DNA of 64,000 bases from Flaccisagitta enflata. Taxonomy: Eukaryota > Chaetognatha > Sagittoidea > Aphragmophora. The translations under genes and the position numbers were made by a program. The stretch is from NCBI GenBank assembly GCA_965153355.1, contig OZ231126.1:56730001-56794000 (forward strand). Direction: 5' to 3'. Below, in pieces: positions 48,626-61,012 of the stretch. The first letter of the stretch is position 1; each line of letters opens with the position of its first letter. The notes under the pieces were generated by a model. It was not told the DNA's origin and ran no database searches. It saw only the letters and a list, made by a program, of their open reading frames with translations.

Positions 48626-50640
48626 TTAGAGATAGAGACAGACAGAAAATAAGGTACATTGAGGTTGAGAGCATTGAAGCACTCTCCATTGACTTTGATT
48701 GGGCCTATTCTTAGCAGATTGGCTAGAAGCAATGGTTAGTAAAGAGACAGTTCAAAAACATTAAGTGAAGGTACAGGTTCTAAGGTGCACTGGGGTTGAA
48801 GGTCTTGGAGGCTTAGGGATGAGTCACTAGATATCAAGGCTCTTTGCCTCAAAGAGACACTCTAAAAACCCAGCACATTTCACCCTCCAAAGCTTAGCCA
48901 TTCAAGACAACGCAAGATGAGCCCAGCAACTAACATGGGTGTTGACCCAAAACACCAATTGAGTCACGCAACAAATTTTCTCAGCACTTAGGTGCATTCT
49001 TCGAAAGGAGAAACAAGTGACAAGAGGGGCTAGCGGGGTTGAATTGCATGTTAAGCCTGTTTTGTTCTTTCCCCAGATCAACACCTCAATTTGACTGTAG
49101 GCCCCTTGTAATATACTTATATATACATATAGGGCTTCTTAGGAGTAAATCAGAGATCATCCAGGGGTGACAAGTAAAATAGCTTGAACACATGAATCTA
49201 CCCCGCTAGCCCCTCTTGTTACTGTTCTTCACTTTATCAGAACACACCCATGTTATGGCAAAATTTTTGAGGTGGCTCAGTTGCAGTCTTGGAGGAAAAT
49301 CTCCTTAGGGGACTGGCTTTGAAGTGCACCAGGGTTAAGGATCTTGGGGTGAAGGGTGGAGGATGTGACCATGGTTATGAGGGTCTTGCTTTGATAACAT
49401 TTTCTTTTTGGCTCAATTTAAAAATTCACACTTATTTTTATATCTAAGGCAGAAGAGTTAGCTCCAGGTTACCTATCTCCTTTTCATTCCCATTATTGGT
49501 TTGTCTCCATCTTTTTGTTTATTTTCTGTCTGTCTCCACTTTTTCCTCATTTTTTGTTTGTCTCCAGCTCTTACCCCATTTTCTGTCTGTCTCCATCTCT
49601 ATCTTTATTTTCTGTCTGTCTCCATCTCTATATGGAGACAGACAGAAAATAAAGATCGAGATGGAGACAGAAAATAAAGATAGAGATGGAGACAGACAGA
49701 TAATAAGTCATCCAAGTATCGCACATCGTCAGTGGTACCTGATGCCCTGATTGCTTTGATTAGCTGAAGAAGTGGATTAAGAGCAGGGCAGAAGCCCCAA
49801 AACGCCGATGTCCTGCAGGACACAGGGGTGAATTTCCTTATATCCTGAGAGGGCATATTTGAGGCCTTAGAGCAATTTTCTTTGATATTCAATGGGAGTT
49901 TTAGATTTTGTCAATTTTTTGTTAATTTGCTATATTATTCAATGGGAATTCTATATTTTTTTCATTTTTTATCAATTTTCCATGCTGTTCAATAGGAAAA
50001 ATGGATTTTATCAATTTTCCATGGGAATTTGAGGCTAGAGAAGCTTGGGGGGATGTACAGACGGACGGATGTATGGAAATTCACTTGTCCTACAGGACAT
50101 CGGCCCTTTGGGGCCGCTGCCCAAAAATGATAAAGATGGAGACAGACAGAAAATCAGGATCATTGAGGTGGAAAGCATTAAAGCCTGTGACAGAAGAAAA
50201 ACTTTTTTGAGTCATATGGAAAATGGAAAGAAATCTGATTGTAGTCACCATGGAGACGTCTAAAAAATATCCAGAGAGACGCCCGGAAAACTCATCTGAA
50301 ATAATGAACCTCACTCTTTTAATTGTTTTATTTACCTTTGATTGATTTCTTTTCTTGCTTTGGCCGGTCAAAATACTAGTCTGAATGGGTTATCTAATAA
50401 AGATTCCAATAAAGTATTTTTTTCTCTTCTCAGCCTAAGGAGTGACAGACTTTTCTAGTTTTCAATTAAGAAAAAAACGATCTTTAAAAAAAAATTGAAT
50501 CTGGCTAAGACCAAGACAATATAAGCTTCACCTAAGCAACGAGTGTTCCGAGAATTCTCCTATGTGGACTAAGCATATTCACACCTCATTATTTCACTCC
50601 GTTTTCTCAGCGGCTCAGTAGCGGGAAAACCAACTTGGAT
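48626..50640. repeat. region with a dispersed gagacagacagaaaat… repeat in both orientations
   Basis: A tgtctgtctccatctctatc unit and its complement occur at about 49,500-49,720 and again at 48,630 and 50,140. At both of the last two it is followed by aaggt/aggatcattgaggt…gaaagcatt. gctagcccctcttg also occurs in both orientations (49,030; 49,205). No gene seen. Confidence 0.6.
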
Positions 50641-50816
50641 TTGTCTGTAGCAAATCTTATGATCAGAGAGAGTCCTAGAATTTTACGCGAAACATGTTTA
50701 ATGCACGAAATACGATCTTTTATGAAAATCCATCAATTTTGTACCCTTTATTTTAACTTCTCATACGCAGAGAGAGAGGCAGACGAATTGGGAAGTCAAA
50801 GAGATCCTTATCCTAA

Positions 50817-50819
<3 letters not shown>

Positions 50820-50905
<86 letters not shown>
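50820..50905. repeat. (CT)n upstream of exon 11 copy
   Basis: Twin of 28,714-28,830, shortened by about 30 bp. Confidence 0.93.
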
Positions 50906-50908
<3 letters not shown>

Positions 50909-50923
50909 GACTCAATCTGCCAG

Positions 50924-51238
50924 TGTGGTTGATGGAGTGCCGATGCTTTCGGCGGCGTCGGCGATGGTGGAAGGCGGCGCCATGAACGCCGTCATTCAGC
51001 GTCTTCTCGGCGTCACAGGCGATCTTCTTCTCTTCAGCGTAGTTTTGTTGACGGCGTTTACGAGCGTCGCGGCGGAAATCGTCGCCGTCACTTCGGTGCT
51101 CTTCTACGACGTCTTTCTCACTTATCTCGAGGAAGATTCGCCCGGAAGAGAATTCGAGGTCGGAGTTTCAAAGTGTCGGTTGTTGTTATTGTTGCTATTA
51201 TTGTCATTGATGTTGTTGTTGTTTTTTGCTATTGTTGC

Positions 51239-51276
<38 letters not shown>

Positions 51277-54200
51277 TTGAAGCCGCTGTTCGGAATCTGC
51301 GTGAGAAAAAATTGTGAAGCTTTGAGGCAGTTCAGTTTCGTTTTTCTTCTTTTTTTTTTTTTCTTTTTCTAAAAGTCAACTAAAACTAAAGTTTCTCGTT
51401 TCAGTTGCCGACACGCAACTCTATAAGAGGCTGTGGGCCATGGTCCATGGGCCCGTCCTTCTGTCGGTTTGTCGGCAATGATTGAGTTAAAATTAGGAAA
51501 ACCAAGCGTTTTGGATACTTGTATATGCTTGTGTGGAGGGTGGGAATTGGGGTATGGAGGGGAGTTGGACGCCCCTGCCCACCCGTCCGCAACGATATTG
51601 TGACTCCGCTCCACTTGTTTTTCATCCTCATCTTCTTAACTATATTTCATGTTCCATCCATCATCTCTATCACTTCGCAGGTCTCCATGGCGACTTTGAC
51701 TCGTAGCGACGCTTCCTTCAGCGCCATCAATCGCTTCTTCGGCTTCGCCTCCTCCGCTTCTCGCTTCTACGCGGCGTCGACGAATCGTTTCCGGCGACGT
51801 TTGCGTCTCCTGCGCCTCGGTATCGTGATGGCGGCGTCGTTGGCGATGGCGTTGATCGGCGTCGTCCTTCAAGCGACGACGCCGTTCGTCCGTAGCGTGC
51901 TTTGGACCGTTTGGGCCATCATCTCGTCGACTTTCGTCATTCCCGTAATTTTGACGTTTTATTTGCCGTTTTTGGGCGGCGTCGGGGTCATGGCCGGCAG
52001 CGGCAGCGGCTTCGTCGTCGGCACCATCGTCTGGTTCGCCAGCGCCGCCATCAAAGCCGAAGACGGCGGCATCGTGGCTTTCGCTGAGAACTGCGTCAAC
52101 GACGCCGTCGTGATCAAAGCCTTGGCGTCGTCGATGAGCGTGTCCGGCGTCGTGGCGGCGTTGATGAGTTACGCCGTCAAACGCGTCTCCGTCACGGCGA
52201 TGACCAAAGAAGCCGAAGAAGTTTGGAACGAAACGAGAGCCATCGATAACGTGAACCGGCCCTGGATTAGGCATTTCCGCTTTTACGAGAAATTGAAGAA
52301 ATTCGCGCTCAGGAAAAACAATCTCGTTCTTCCGACCATCAAAGAAATCACGTGAGTTATTGAACCTTGGTCATATTTGAATAAGGTCAATTCCAGAGCT
52401 TACTTTACATTATAATGTGGTATCATCAACGGACAAACTGAAAACTTAGAATATCGAGCCCAATGTTTCCTAACCTGTCAGAGAGGTGCAAGATCGTGTA
52501 GAAATGTATGTCTATTGGATATGAGAACGATAACCGTATATATTTCCGTCGCTTGTTGTCCCCGCGATTTTATTCAACTGACTGACTGACAATACGTTTA
52601 ACGCTGGAACTTTCGAGTGATTCGAAGAAATGCGGATGTCGGTAGTTGTCGATATTGCCATCGCTCGGGTGACGGTGAAATGAAAGTCCCTGGGTGTGGG
52701 GCCTAGATGACCATCTAGGAGGGCCAAGAGGGGCCAAGAGGGGCCGAAGCAATAGGCGACAGGGAACTCCTTTGTTTTCTCCTTCAATGCCGAATCCGGG
52801 TTCTCTCTCTCTCTCTCTCTCTCTCTCAGGTCTAACTTGCGACTTCATTTTTGGATGGCTTACATACTTGGGCCTCTCTTCTTCTTCGGCACTTTCATCA
52901 TTTGGCCTTTTGGTTTAGTCACGTTGCAAGTCTTTTCTATTGGCAATTTTCAGGTGCGTACGAGAATCGAAGAATTGACCAACTCGAGGGAAGCGATACC
53001 TGCCAAACCGCTTTGAATCAAGCTAAAATTTTTTACTCCATAATGCACCTATAGGTCCCCTATATTGCATAAGGTTTTGGAGCGAATCCGAGAATTTCAT
53101 TTTTTTTTTTTTACAAAAATAATTTTTTCTAGTTTTTTTGCTGATTTCAACCACAAAAATTACACACAAGAAAAATTCTTTCATATGTATGTTAGTGAGA
53201 CACATATACACAAAATTCATTTTTTGTTGGAGATTTTCCGCCTATTTTTAGGGCCATGGCACCCAAAACTCAAAAAACACAAAAAGTGAAATATCTCCTC
53301 AGGATTTCAATAAAATCTCCTGATTTTTGGTGTGGTAGTAGTTTTTGGAGTCACTAATAAGTGTGCAAAATTTCAGCCCTCCAAAAAAAGTTTTGACACA
53401 GTTATGAAATTTTTAAATATTCACAAAATGCTATGAAGGACATTTTACCCCCCAATTTTTTTTTTCAGATAAAAAATTCTGCCAATTGTTATTTTTTGAC
53501 ATAATTGATTACAAATTAAGAGATTCTGAAAAAAAATTTGAACTAGCCCTTTTAGAAAAAAAAAATTTTTCTCAAAAATTGTGAAAATGACCCATTTTTT
53601 GAAGATGAATAAAAACTGTTCCTGTCATCCGATCATCTTCATTTTTGGTGGAGTTGTTACCTATTATCTACACTAACTTCACCTAAAATTTGAGCTCACT
53701 GCAACTAATGGTTGCGGAGATATTGACGTTCAAAGTTACTTTGTCAGAGCAAAATCAGCGAACTTTGCATTTTGGCCATTTTTAAGCTTGCGTAAAATTT
53801 CATTTTTACTTTCAGAGACCTCCATTTTAGCTGAAGTTACTCAAGTTTAAGCATATATTCATATTCCAGAATATCACACTTGTCAGTCAAGCCGTTTTAG
53901 GGATATAAATATATGCTTAAACCTGAGTAACTTCAGCTATTTTGGAGGTCTCTGAAAGAAAAAATGAAATTTTATGAAAGCTTAAAAATGGCCAAAATCG
54001 CTGAATTGCTTGCTGATAACTTTGAACGTCAATATCTCCGCAATTGTTAGTCGCAGTGAGCTCAAATTTTAGGTGAAGTTAGGGTAGATAATAGGTAACA
54101 ACTCCACAAAAAATGAAGATGATCGGATAACAGGAACAGTTTTTATTCATCTTCAAAAAATGGGTCATTTTCACAATTTTTTTTCTAAAAGGGCTAGTTC

Positions 54201-55055
54201 AAATTTTTCTTCAGAATCTCTTAATTTGTAATCAATTATGTCAAAAAAACACTATTAGCAGAATTTTTATCTGAAAAAAAAATTTTGGGGGCTAAAATGT
54301 CCTACATAGCATTTTGTGAATATTTCAAAATTTCATAACTTGTCAAACCCACACAAGACAAACCTACACCACAAAAACTCAGGAGATTTTATTGAAATAC
54401 TGAGGAGATATTTCACTTTTTGTGTTTTTTGAGTTTTGGGTGCCGTGGCCCTAAAAATAGGCGGAAAATCTTCAACAAAAAATGAATTTTGTGTAAATGT
54501 GTCCCACAAACATACAAATGAAAGAATTTTTCTTGTGTGTAATTTTTGTGGTTGAAATCAGCAAAAAACCGGAAAAAATTATTTTTGTAAAAAAAAAAAT
54601 GAAATTCTCGGATTCGCTCCAAAACCTTATGCAATATAGGGGACCTATAGGTGTATTATGGGGTAAAAAATTTTAGCTTGATTCAAAGTGGTTTGGCAGA
54701 TATCGCTTCCCTGGAGTTGGTCAATTCTTCGATTCTCGTACTGTAGTGTGGATCGATTAACTCCATCTGTCTGTTTTTGTTGCCGTGGTCGTCGTCTTCA
54801 CCAGATGCAAAAACATTTGTCCAAAAGGAGTAAATGATTAAGACATTGTACGTTTCATTTTCTATATTCGAATTTCTTGGCTTTCATTGATTACCACCTC
54901 TTTGCAAAAAGGGCTGGATGGGGTTTTGCATGTCGCGGCTCTACTTCTCGATCGCCTTTCTTTGCACCGTTCCAACAATCGTCGAGATGATTGTTCTGTA
55001 CAAGGCCAGACAAGCACAAAAGGTAAACAGTTGAATGAGGCGGCTATGAATGGCA

Positions 55056-55136
<81 letters not shown>

Positions 55137-56628
55137 GAAATGGTACTGACAGTAGAATCAGTATATATAATATAAGGCGATATCTCTGTTTCAGGCGAAA
55201 TTGCTGTCAGAATCATCGATGACTTCCTCAACGATGTCCGATGATGGCCCTTCAGTCGGGGACGATTCTCTTCCACCGAATGCCAATGAAAACAACAAAA
55301 GAGCAAAGTTGTTTCTTCTCGATCAAAACTTGACCGAGAGCTTCGGCGAATCTAAAGAAACAAAAGACGACAAATCCATCAAACAAGACGAGGAGGAGAA
55401 AGAGGAAGGAGAGAACGAGAAGCGGAGCGTGCGCGATATGATCCAGGATAACATCCTCTCAAAACAAACGAAAATGTTGTTGGGAAGTATTGCCGCTTCC
55501 AAATTCGCTTCTAGAGCAAAATCAACGAGATCCGAAGGTGAAGAAACGGCAATAGTACATGACGAAGGCTCCAATTTCGACGATGCCCCTGCTCACAACA
55601 CCAGCGCCCCCTACGACAAAGTTATCAAGTCTCCCAAGCGACAAAAGAGTTCTTTGAAAAGGCGAGCTTCTCAACACGATCACCAACAACAACAACATAA
55701 TTCATCTCAACGCCAACAAAAACAAAAGTCGAATCAACGAACGAGAAACGGAGAATCGAATCGAGGTTACGAAGAAGACGGCGAAGAGTCGTTGAGCGTC
55801 AGACAACAAATCCTCAAACGGCTTCAACAGGGTCCTCTACCGGTGATAAAGGAGCAAGACGAAGACGGTTCCAAGAGAGCGTCGATTTCCGTCGATGAGG
55901 TCGAAGTTCGGGATTCACGCTTGAGAGCCAATGAAGATGAGGAAATGCTGGAGGAAGCGACGGAAGCTTTAGAGGAGGTCCATCAGGGAAGTAGCCCGGA
56001 TGAAGAAGATCTTGGCTCGCATTCGGATGTGAAAGCTAATACATATTCAGATGAAGAAGCTAACGCATCATGCCCGAATGTGGACGAAGTTATGATGAGA
56101 GCGGAAGAAGCGATCGTAAATGAAATTCCCTTTCCTTCTGATATGGGTGGAGTTTCTCTCGATTTCAACTTCGATGAAGTCAAGTCAAAGATGGAAAAAT
56201 CGAGTCCGTACGGAGCAGGGAGCGAAGATCGAGATACCAAGAACCGCGGAGACGACGCCGGCCATGAGAATGACGGCGATGGCGGCGACGGCGGCGCCGA
56301 GCGTCATTCGCAGGAAATTCTTCTCATCACTTTGAGGCGAAATTTCCTCGCGAGAAATTCTAAGAAAATCGCGAAAACGAAACAAATCGAAATCGATGTG
56401 GACGAGAAAGAAGTAATAGTGGAGCAACCGGGATCGGCGAGTACGGAAATAGGGAAAACGCAATTGGTGAATGAGGTTGCGTATTTGGGGGAAACAGCGA
56501 TGGAGAAGGCTGAATTGGCGAAAGAGAAATTACCGGAATTTACTCAAGAAGCGTCTGAAGCGATAGATGAGAATATGGCATCGCAAAAAGGTTATACAAA
56601 CAAAGAACCGGAAATAGCTAAATTCTAG
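50924..56628 (+). CDS. 3' half of a second DUR3-like gene copy (exons 11-15 only)
   Basis: The exons are 50,924-51,158, 51,681-52,351, 52,830-52,953, 54,912-55,022 and 55,195-56,628. They are identical in length and phase to exons 11-15 of the gene at 24,666-33,815, apart from one extra codon in the last. All splice sites are kept and there are no stops or frameshifts. Exons 11-14 show about 15 differences, all synonymous; the last exon shows about 30 amino-acid changes. No exons 1-10 occur upstream on this strand within the 13 kb back to the prominin exon. The copy is therefore either a 5'-truncated duplicate kept intact by selection or gene conversion, or an assembly artefact from the other haplotype. 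Intron 13 holds the 1.78-kb palindrome. Confidence 0.75.
51181..51285. repeat. (GTT)n microsatellite
   Basis: About 25 imperfect triplets; the left arm has about 65 in the same intron. Confidence 0.9.
51400..51640 (-). mobile_element. HINE-like dispersed repeat, copy L (right-arm twin)
   Basis: On the minus strand: gttgcggacgggtggg and caggggc at the 5' side, ccgacaaaccgacagaagg in the middle, tatagagttgcgtgtcggca at the 3' end. The key gttgcg is present at both ends. The left-arm twin has lost the 5' part. Confidence 0.6.
52961..54743. mobile_element. 1.78-kb near-perfect palindromic element, right arm only
   Basis: The two halves (cgagaatcgaagaattgacc … and its complement) pair across the whole length, with the centre near 53,885. 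The left arm has the uninterrupted site (gcgTAgtgtgg on the complement). The right side ends …ctcgtactg-TA and the left gcg-TA-cgagaat, consistent with a TA duplication and loss of a few end bases (a CAGTA end). It has no coding capacity. It sits in the intron between exons 13 and 14 of the transporter copy. Confidence 0.85.
55057..55134. repeat. (AC)n in transporter copy intron 14
   Basis: About 38 dinucleotides; the left-arm twin (26,151-26,242) has about 45. Confidence 0.94.
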
Positions 56629-56835
56629 AACAAAACTCGTCTTATGTACAAAATATTGTGATACTGAGGTTTTTCATTTATCTTTTAAGATAGATTTACT
56701 TCCCTCCTTTGTGTAGAATATGTCAATTTTGTTTCTCTCGTGGAGTGTTCTGACTTTCTTTTGAGTAAGCTGTTAGAGTTTCTTTATTATTTTAGACAAT
56801 TGGATACCAGATGCCGATTAGGAGAGTAAACACAT

Positions 56836-57352
56836 TTGCGTGCTTCGCATAGCAAAAAATTTGATTTTCTTCTCGTCCCATTAACCCAATATGGAGTGAC
56901 AAAAATTATGAAGATGACCGTTTTCCTTTTCTCAAAATTCCTTCATCTTCCGTTTTTGTTTTGGCCTTAAAGTTTACTCAGATTTCCCAGAATTCAGCAA
57001 AATCCTGTGTAGTCCTGTTACGAAAGGAACAATTGTTAGCATTAAAAAATCATGATTTTTGGAAAAATGAATTAAAATATCAGAGCTTAAGTTACGTAAG
57101 AGCTTGTGAAAAAGCAGATTAACAATTCTTTAAAGAGCAGAAATTTTTAAAAGCTAATTGAAAGAAGATCAGCACACTTTTTTTATCCCACTGCAATATA
57201 CAAATTAAGCTCTCAAAAACAATTTTCTTAAAAAACGGAAGATGAATGATTTTTGATAAAAGAAAAATGGTAAGGCTTCTAAAATTGGCCACTCCACATT
57301 AGGTAAAGAGGATGAAAAGAAATAAGCAACTTTTGCTATGTGAAGCACCCAA
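56836..57352. mobile_element. 517-bp MITE, 9-bp target duplication, right arm only
   Basis: It begins TTGCGTGCTTCGCATAGCAA and ends in the complement of TTGGGTGCTTCACATAGCAA. It is flanked by TAAACACAT (56,827-56,835; 57,353-57,361). The left arm at about 24,465 has the site once. Same family as the innexin intron element (8,021-8,535), inserted in reverse orientation relative to it. Confidence 0.88.
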
Positions 57353-57841
57353 TAAACACATTCTTCCCCTCTCAGATTTCATTACATTTAGGCTCTGGTT
57401 CATTTGAGAAACTGTAAAGCCGTCATGTCAGTTCGTTGGTCCGTCGCATTCATGAGCACTACATGTACACGTAATTTATTTCCCTACAGTCTCTCACCAT
57501 CCCATCATCCCCGCCCACAATTCCTCAATCGATTATGATATTTTGTGTATGTACCATTTTCCCGGCGCCTCTGCTGCTATCCTTTTTATTGGCTCCAAAT
57601 TGAATAATAGAATCTCTCACGCGGAAGTCAATCTAGCAAGGCGGTGATAACAAACAGATTCAACCCGTGGGATCAGACCAAACGCACCCACAAAATGTGC
57701 TTTTTTTTCTTGTGGGGGGGGGGGGGGAATTGGCGGGGAGCTTTTTGCTTGTTCGCTGTCTTTCTGTTTTTCTACCGCCCTGTTTCTTTCGTTCTCTTTA
57801 TTTTTCTTTCTTTCTTTCAATCTTTCTTCCCCTCTTTCTTT

Positions 57842-58095
57842 CTAAGCGCGACCTCGCACTGCCATAAGAGGTCAAGTCCGTCGGTTGGTCGGTTGGTTGG
57901 TCGGTCACGCAAACGTTTGAAATGTTCAAAACGGCTGATTCTGACGTATTTCTTCATTCCTATCACCTTTTCCCGTTATCCACATTGATTTTCATTCATT
58001 GATTCATTCATTGATTCATTCATTCATTCATCAAAAACGTTCATTCATAAATTCTTAATCAAGCGAGGCGCACTTATTGGCCTTAACTTGGCCGT
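57842..58095 (-). mobile_element. HINE-like dispersed repeat, copy G (right-arm twin)
   Basis: On the minus strand: ggccaagttaaggcc, aagtgcgcctcgctt, GAAT repeats, gaccgaccaaccaaccgacc, and cagtgcgaggtcgcgctt at the end. The hairpin is imperfect in both twins. Confidence 0.6.
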
Positions 58096-58397
58096 TTTCG
58101 TTTTTTCCTCTTTCTTCTAACTGCTAAAAAGTTTCACATTGTTTTCTCCCTCTGAGTCCCTCTGTCTCTGTTTCCTTTTCTTCCTTTTCTTGCTTGCTTG
58201 CTCTACTCTCTCCATTTCAATGTATTATCACCATTATTTATTCTGTCTTTCTTTTTCTCTCTTTCTCTCCTTCTTGGGCTCATCCATACTTATACCAGGA
58301 TTCTAAATTTCTCTCCCCTCTTTTCCATTTCTCCTTTTCTTTTCTTTTTTTTTCTTTTTCTTTTTTTTCTTTATTGCTCAGTGCTCACATATTTTTA

Positions 58398-58590
58398 AAG
58401 TCAAGTGCTACGCGACTCTACATCCCGCTATGTCCGTTCGTCCGTCCGTCAGTTGGTCCCCTTTTTACTTTTTCAGCGTTTTGTACTTTTTGAGCTCACC
58501 GCTCCTGCCCAGATGCCCCAGTGACCTTTTCTATCACTGCCCCTGCCCACCCGCACTCGACTGGGGTAGCCCCGTATCCGACCTTGTATC
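58398..58590 (-). mobile_element. HINE-like dispersed repeat, copy H (right-arm twin)
   Basis: Same blocks as 23,104-23,298. The 3' end reads agcacttgact against the 5' key agtcgagtgc. Confidence 0.68.
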
Positions 58591-58706
58591 TTTTTCTTGC
58601 TTAATTTTTTTTTCTTTTTTTCTTTCTTTCTCGGTTTCATTCTTTCTCTGTCCGACTAATCTTAGACCTTTCTCTGTCCGTCTGGTTTTGTCTGTCTGTC
58701 TCGATT

Positions 58707-58709
<3 letters not shown>

Positions 58710-58803
<94 letters not shown>

Positions 58804-58958
58804 TGCTATCGAGCTTCTAGATGGTGTCATAAACAAGGATCTTTTTCGTTCTCGCTCTCTTTTTTCCCACCATTGTGTTATGCGTCGTCAACAACAAAGA
58901 GACGAGGGACGAGATATGGATAAAAACGTTTCAATCAAAAAATGGTGGATTGATGGCG

Positions 58959-59018
<60 letters not shown>
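58710..59018. repeat. (CT)n and (AG)n pair flanking unique sequence
   Basis: CT at 58,710-58,797; AG at 58,962-59,018. Mirror of 22,648-22,985. Confidence 0.92.
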
Positions 59019-59021
<3 letters not shown>

Positions 59022-59299
59022 GACAATGTGACGCTCGTTTGACACCGATAAGATTCTTTTATATCGAAATTTTTTCTTACCACCTACTCGACCCGGTTCC
59101 GACCGCCTAGCCCGACGCCGACTGCATCTAGCCGCTGTAATATTTCGAGGATTCAAGAGGATGCTAAAGGTCAGCGGGGGTATCGATCTGTCTGGACGTA
59201 AACGCGTATGCTATTTGTTTTATTTAAGTTTACGCACTCGGTAGTATATCAGAGAACAAATGGCGCTATATAGTTCCTAAAAAAAAAAATCTGAACAGT

Positions 59300-60318
59300 A
59301 TCTGGGTCCGCGACGGAGGGGGCTTAAAGATCACTAATTCCATAAGATCGCTATGACCAAAAGATCGCTAACCCTGTAAGTTCCCTAAAACTATAAGTCT
59401 TTACATTTAAAGCCTCCATACAAAGTTTCATGCAAATCCGTTGAAAAATAGCAAAGTTATGCACATTTTTCACTCTTAGGCTAGTAGGGTGGTTGGGTGG
59501 TAGGCTGGTTTGGTTTAATAGTGTGCATATGTTGAGTTCTTCCATTTAGAGACCCCATGCCAAGTTTCAACCAAATTGGTTGAAAAATGTCCAATTTATG
59601 CAAGTTTTTCACTTTTAGGCCGGTAAGCTGGTTGGGTGGTAGGACGGTTTGGCCGGTTATCATGCTCAAACATAAATAAATCACATTCATGTGTTGAGTC
59701 CTTCCATTTAGAGACTCCATACTAAATTTTAACCAAATTGGTTGAAAAATGCCAAAGTTATACGCATTTTCACTTTTAGGCTGGTAGGCTGGTTGGGTGG
59801 TAGGCTGGTTTGACAGGATAAATAGTGTGCATATGTTGAGTTCTTCCATTTAGAGACTCATACCAAGTTTCAACCAAATCAGTTGAAAAATGACAAAGTT
59901 ATGCAAGTTTTTCACTTTTAGGCGGGTTGGCTGGTTGGGTGGTAGGTCAGTTTGGCCGGTTAGCTCAAATGCATATAAATCATATACATATGTTGAGGCC
60001 TTCCATTTAGAGACTCCATACCAAATTTCAGCTAAATTGGTTGAAAAATGCCAAAGTTATGCACGTTTTTCACTTTTAGGCCGGTAGGCTGGTTGGGCCG
60101 GTTGGGTTGGTCGGATCACAAAAATCGGATAGGATGTAAAGCGCCTTACCCTAGTACAACTTCCCACCAAATATGAACCAAATCGGTCAAAGCATAAAAA
60201 AGTTATCCATTTTTTAAAATCCGGGACGACGACGACAACGACGACAACGACAACGACGACGACACCCACCCGCCTTGAATTATAGTCCGCGTCGGAATGA
60301 TATTCCGTCGCGGACAAA
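59300..60318 (+). mobile_element. 1-kb HINE-like element with about 150-bp internal tandem repeats
   Basis: The 5' key gtccgcgacgga (59,306-59,317) is the exact complement of tccgtcgcggac at the 3' end. There a hairpin with a 14-bp stem (one mismatch) and loop gat occupies about 60,286-60,316. Inside are about five diverged units of about 150 bp (…taggctggttgggtggtagg…cttccatttagagactccat…) and a gacgacgacaacgac tract. It sits where the left arm instead has the element at 21,882. Confidence 0.65.
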
Positions 60319-60488
60319 AAACACGCAAAATAGGGGATGCAAGCAAATGCATAGGTTTTATGGAACGAGTGAACGCAGTTGAGATGTTCATTTGGGCAGA
60401 TTTCCACCTCTCTTTTTCTTTTCTGTTCTTTTCCTTTCAATAGATCTGTGTTCTCCTTCTCCTTATCTGTCTCTGTCTTTCAATCACA

Positions 60489-60489
<1 letters not shown>

Positions 60490-60580
<91 letters not shown>
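60490..60580. repeat. (CT)n microsatellite
   Basis: Mirror of the AG run at 21,610-21,680. Confidence 0.93.
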
Positions 60581-60583
<3 letters not shown>

Positions 60584-60749
60584 CCTGCACAGATCACCCT
60601 TTTGCTTCACCCACTCGGCTGAATTTGCCTACCCCATTCAGCATGACCGGCCGTCAAAGATGCGCATACATCGTCTTGGCGACAGAGATAAGAATGGGGT
60701 GAATGGACGAAATGAGATGGAAATGGCAAAATAAAAGACCGAATGAGCG

Positions 60750-60946
60750 CTTGCGCGTATGAGAGAGAGAAAGCGACAGCGAAAACGCCAGCCACACACA
60801 CACACACCGAATGAGCGCTTGCGCGTATGAGAGAGAGAAAGCGAGAGCGAAAACGACACACATACACAGACACAGGTACAGACACAGACACAGACACAGA
60901 CACAGACACACACAGACACACACACACACACACAGACACACACACA

Positions 60947-61008
<62 letters not shown>

Positions 61009-61012
61009 GAGA
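60750..61012. repeat. duplicated gagcgcttgcgcgtatgaga unit, then (GACACA)n and (CA)n
   Basis: Two copies of the roughly 60-bp unit, then gacaca hexamers grading into pure CA. Mirror of 21,250-21,430. Confidence 0.9.
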
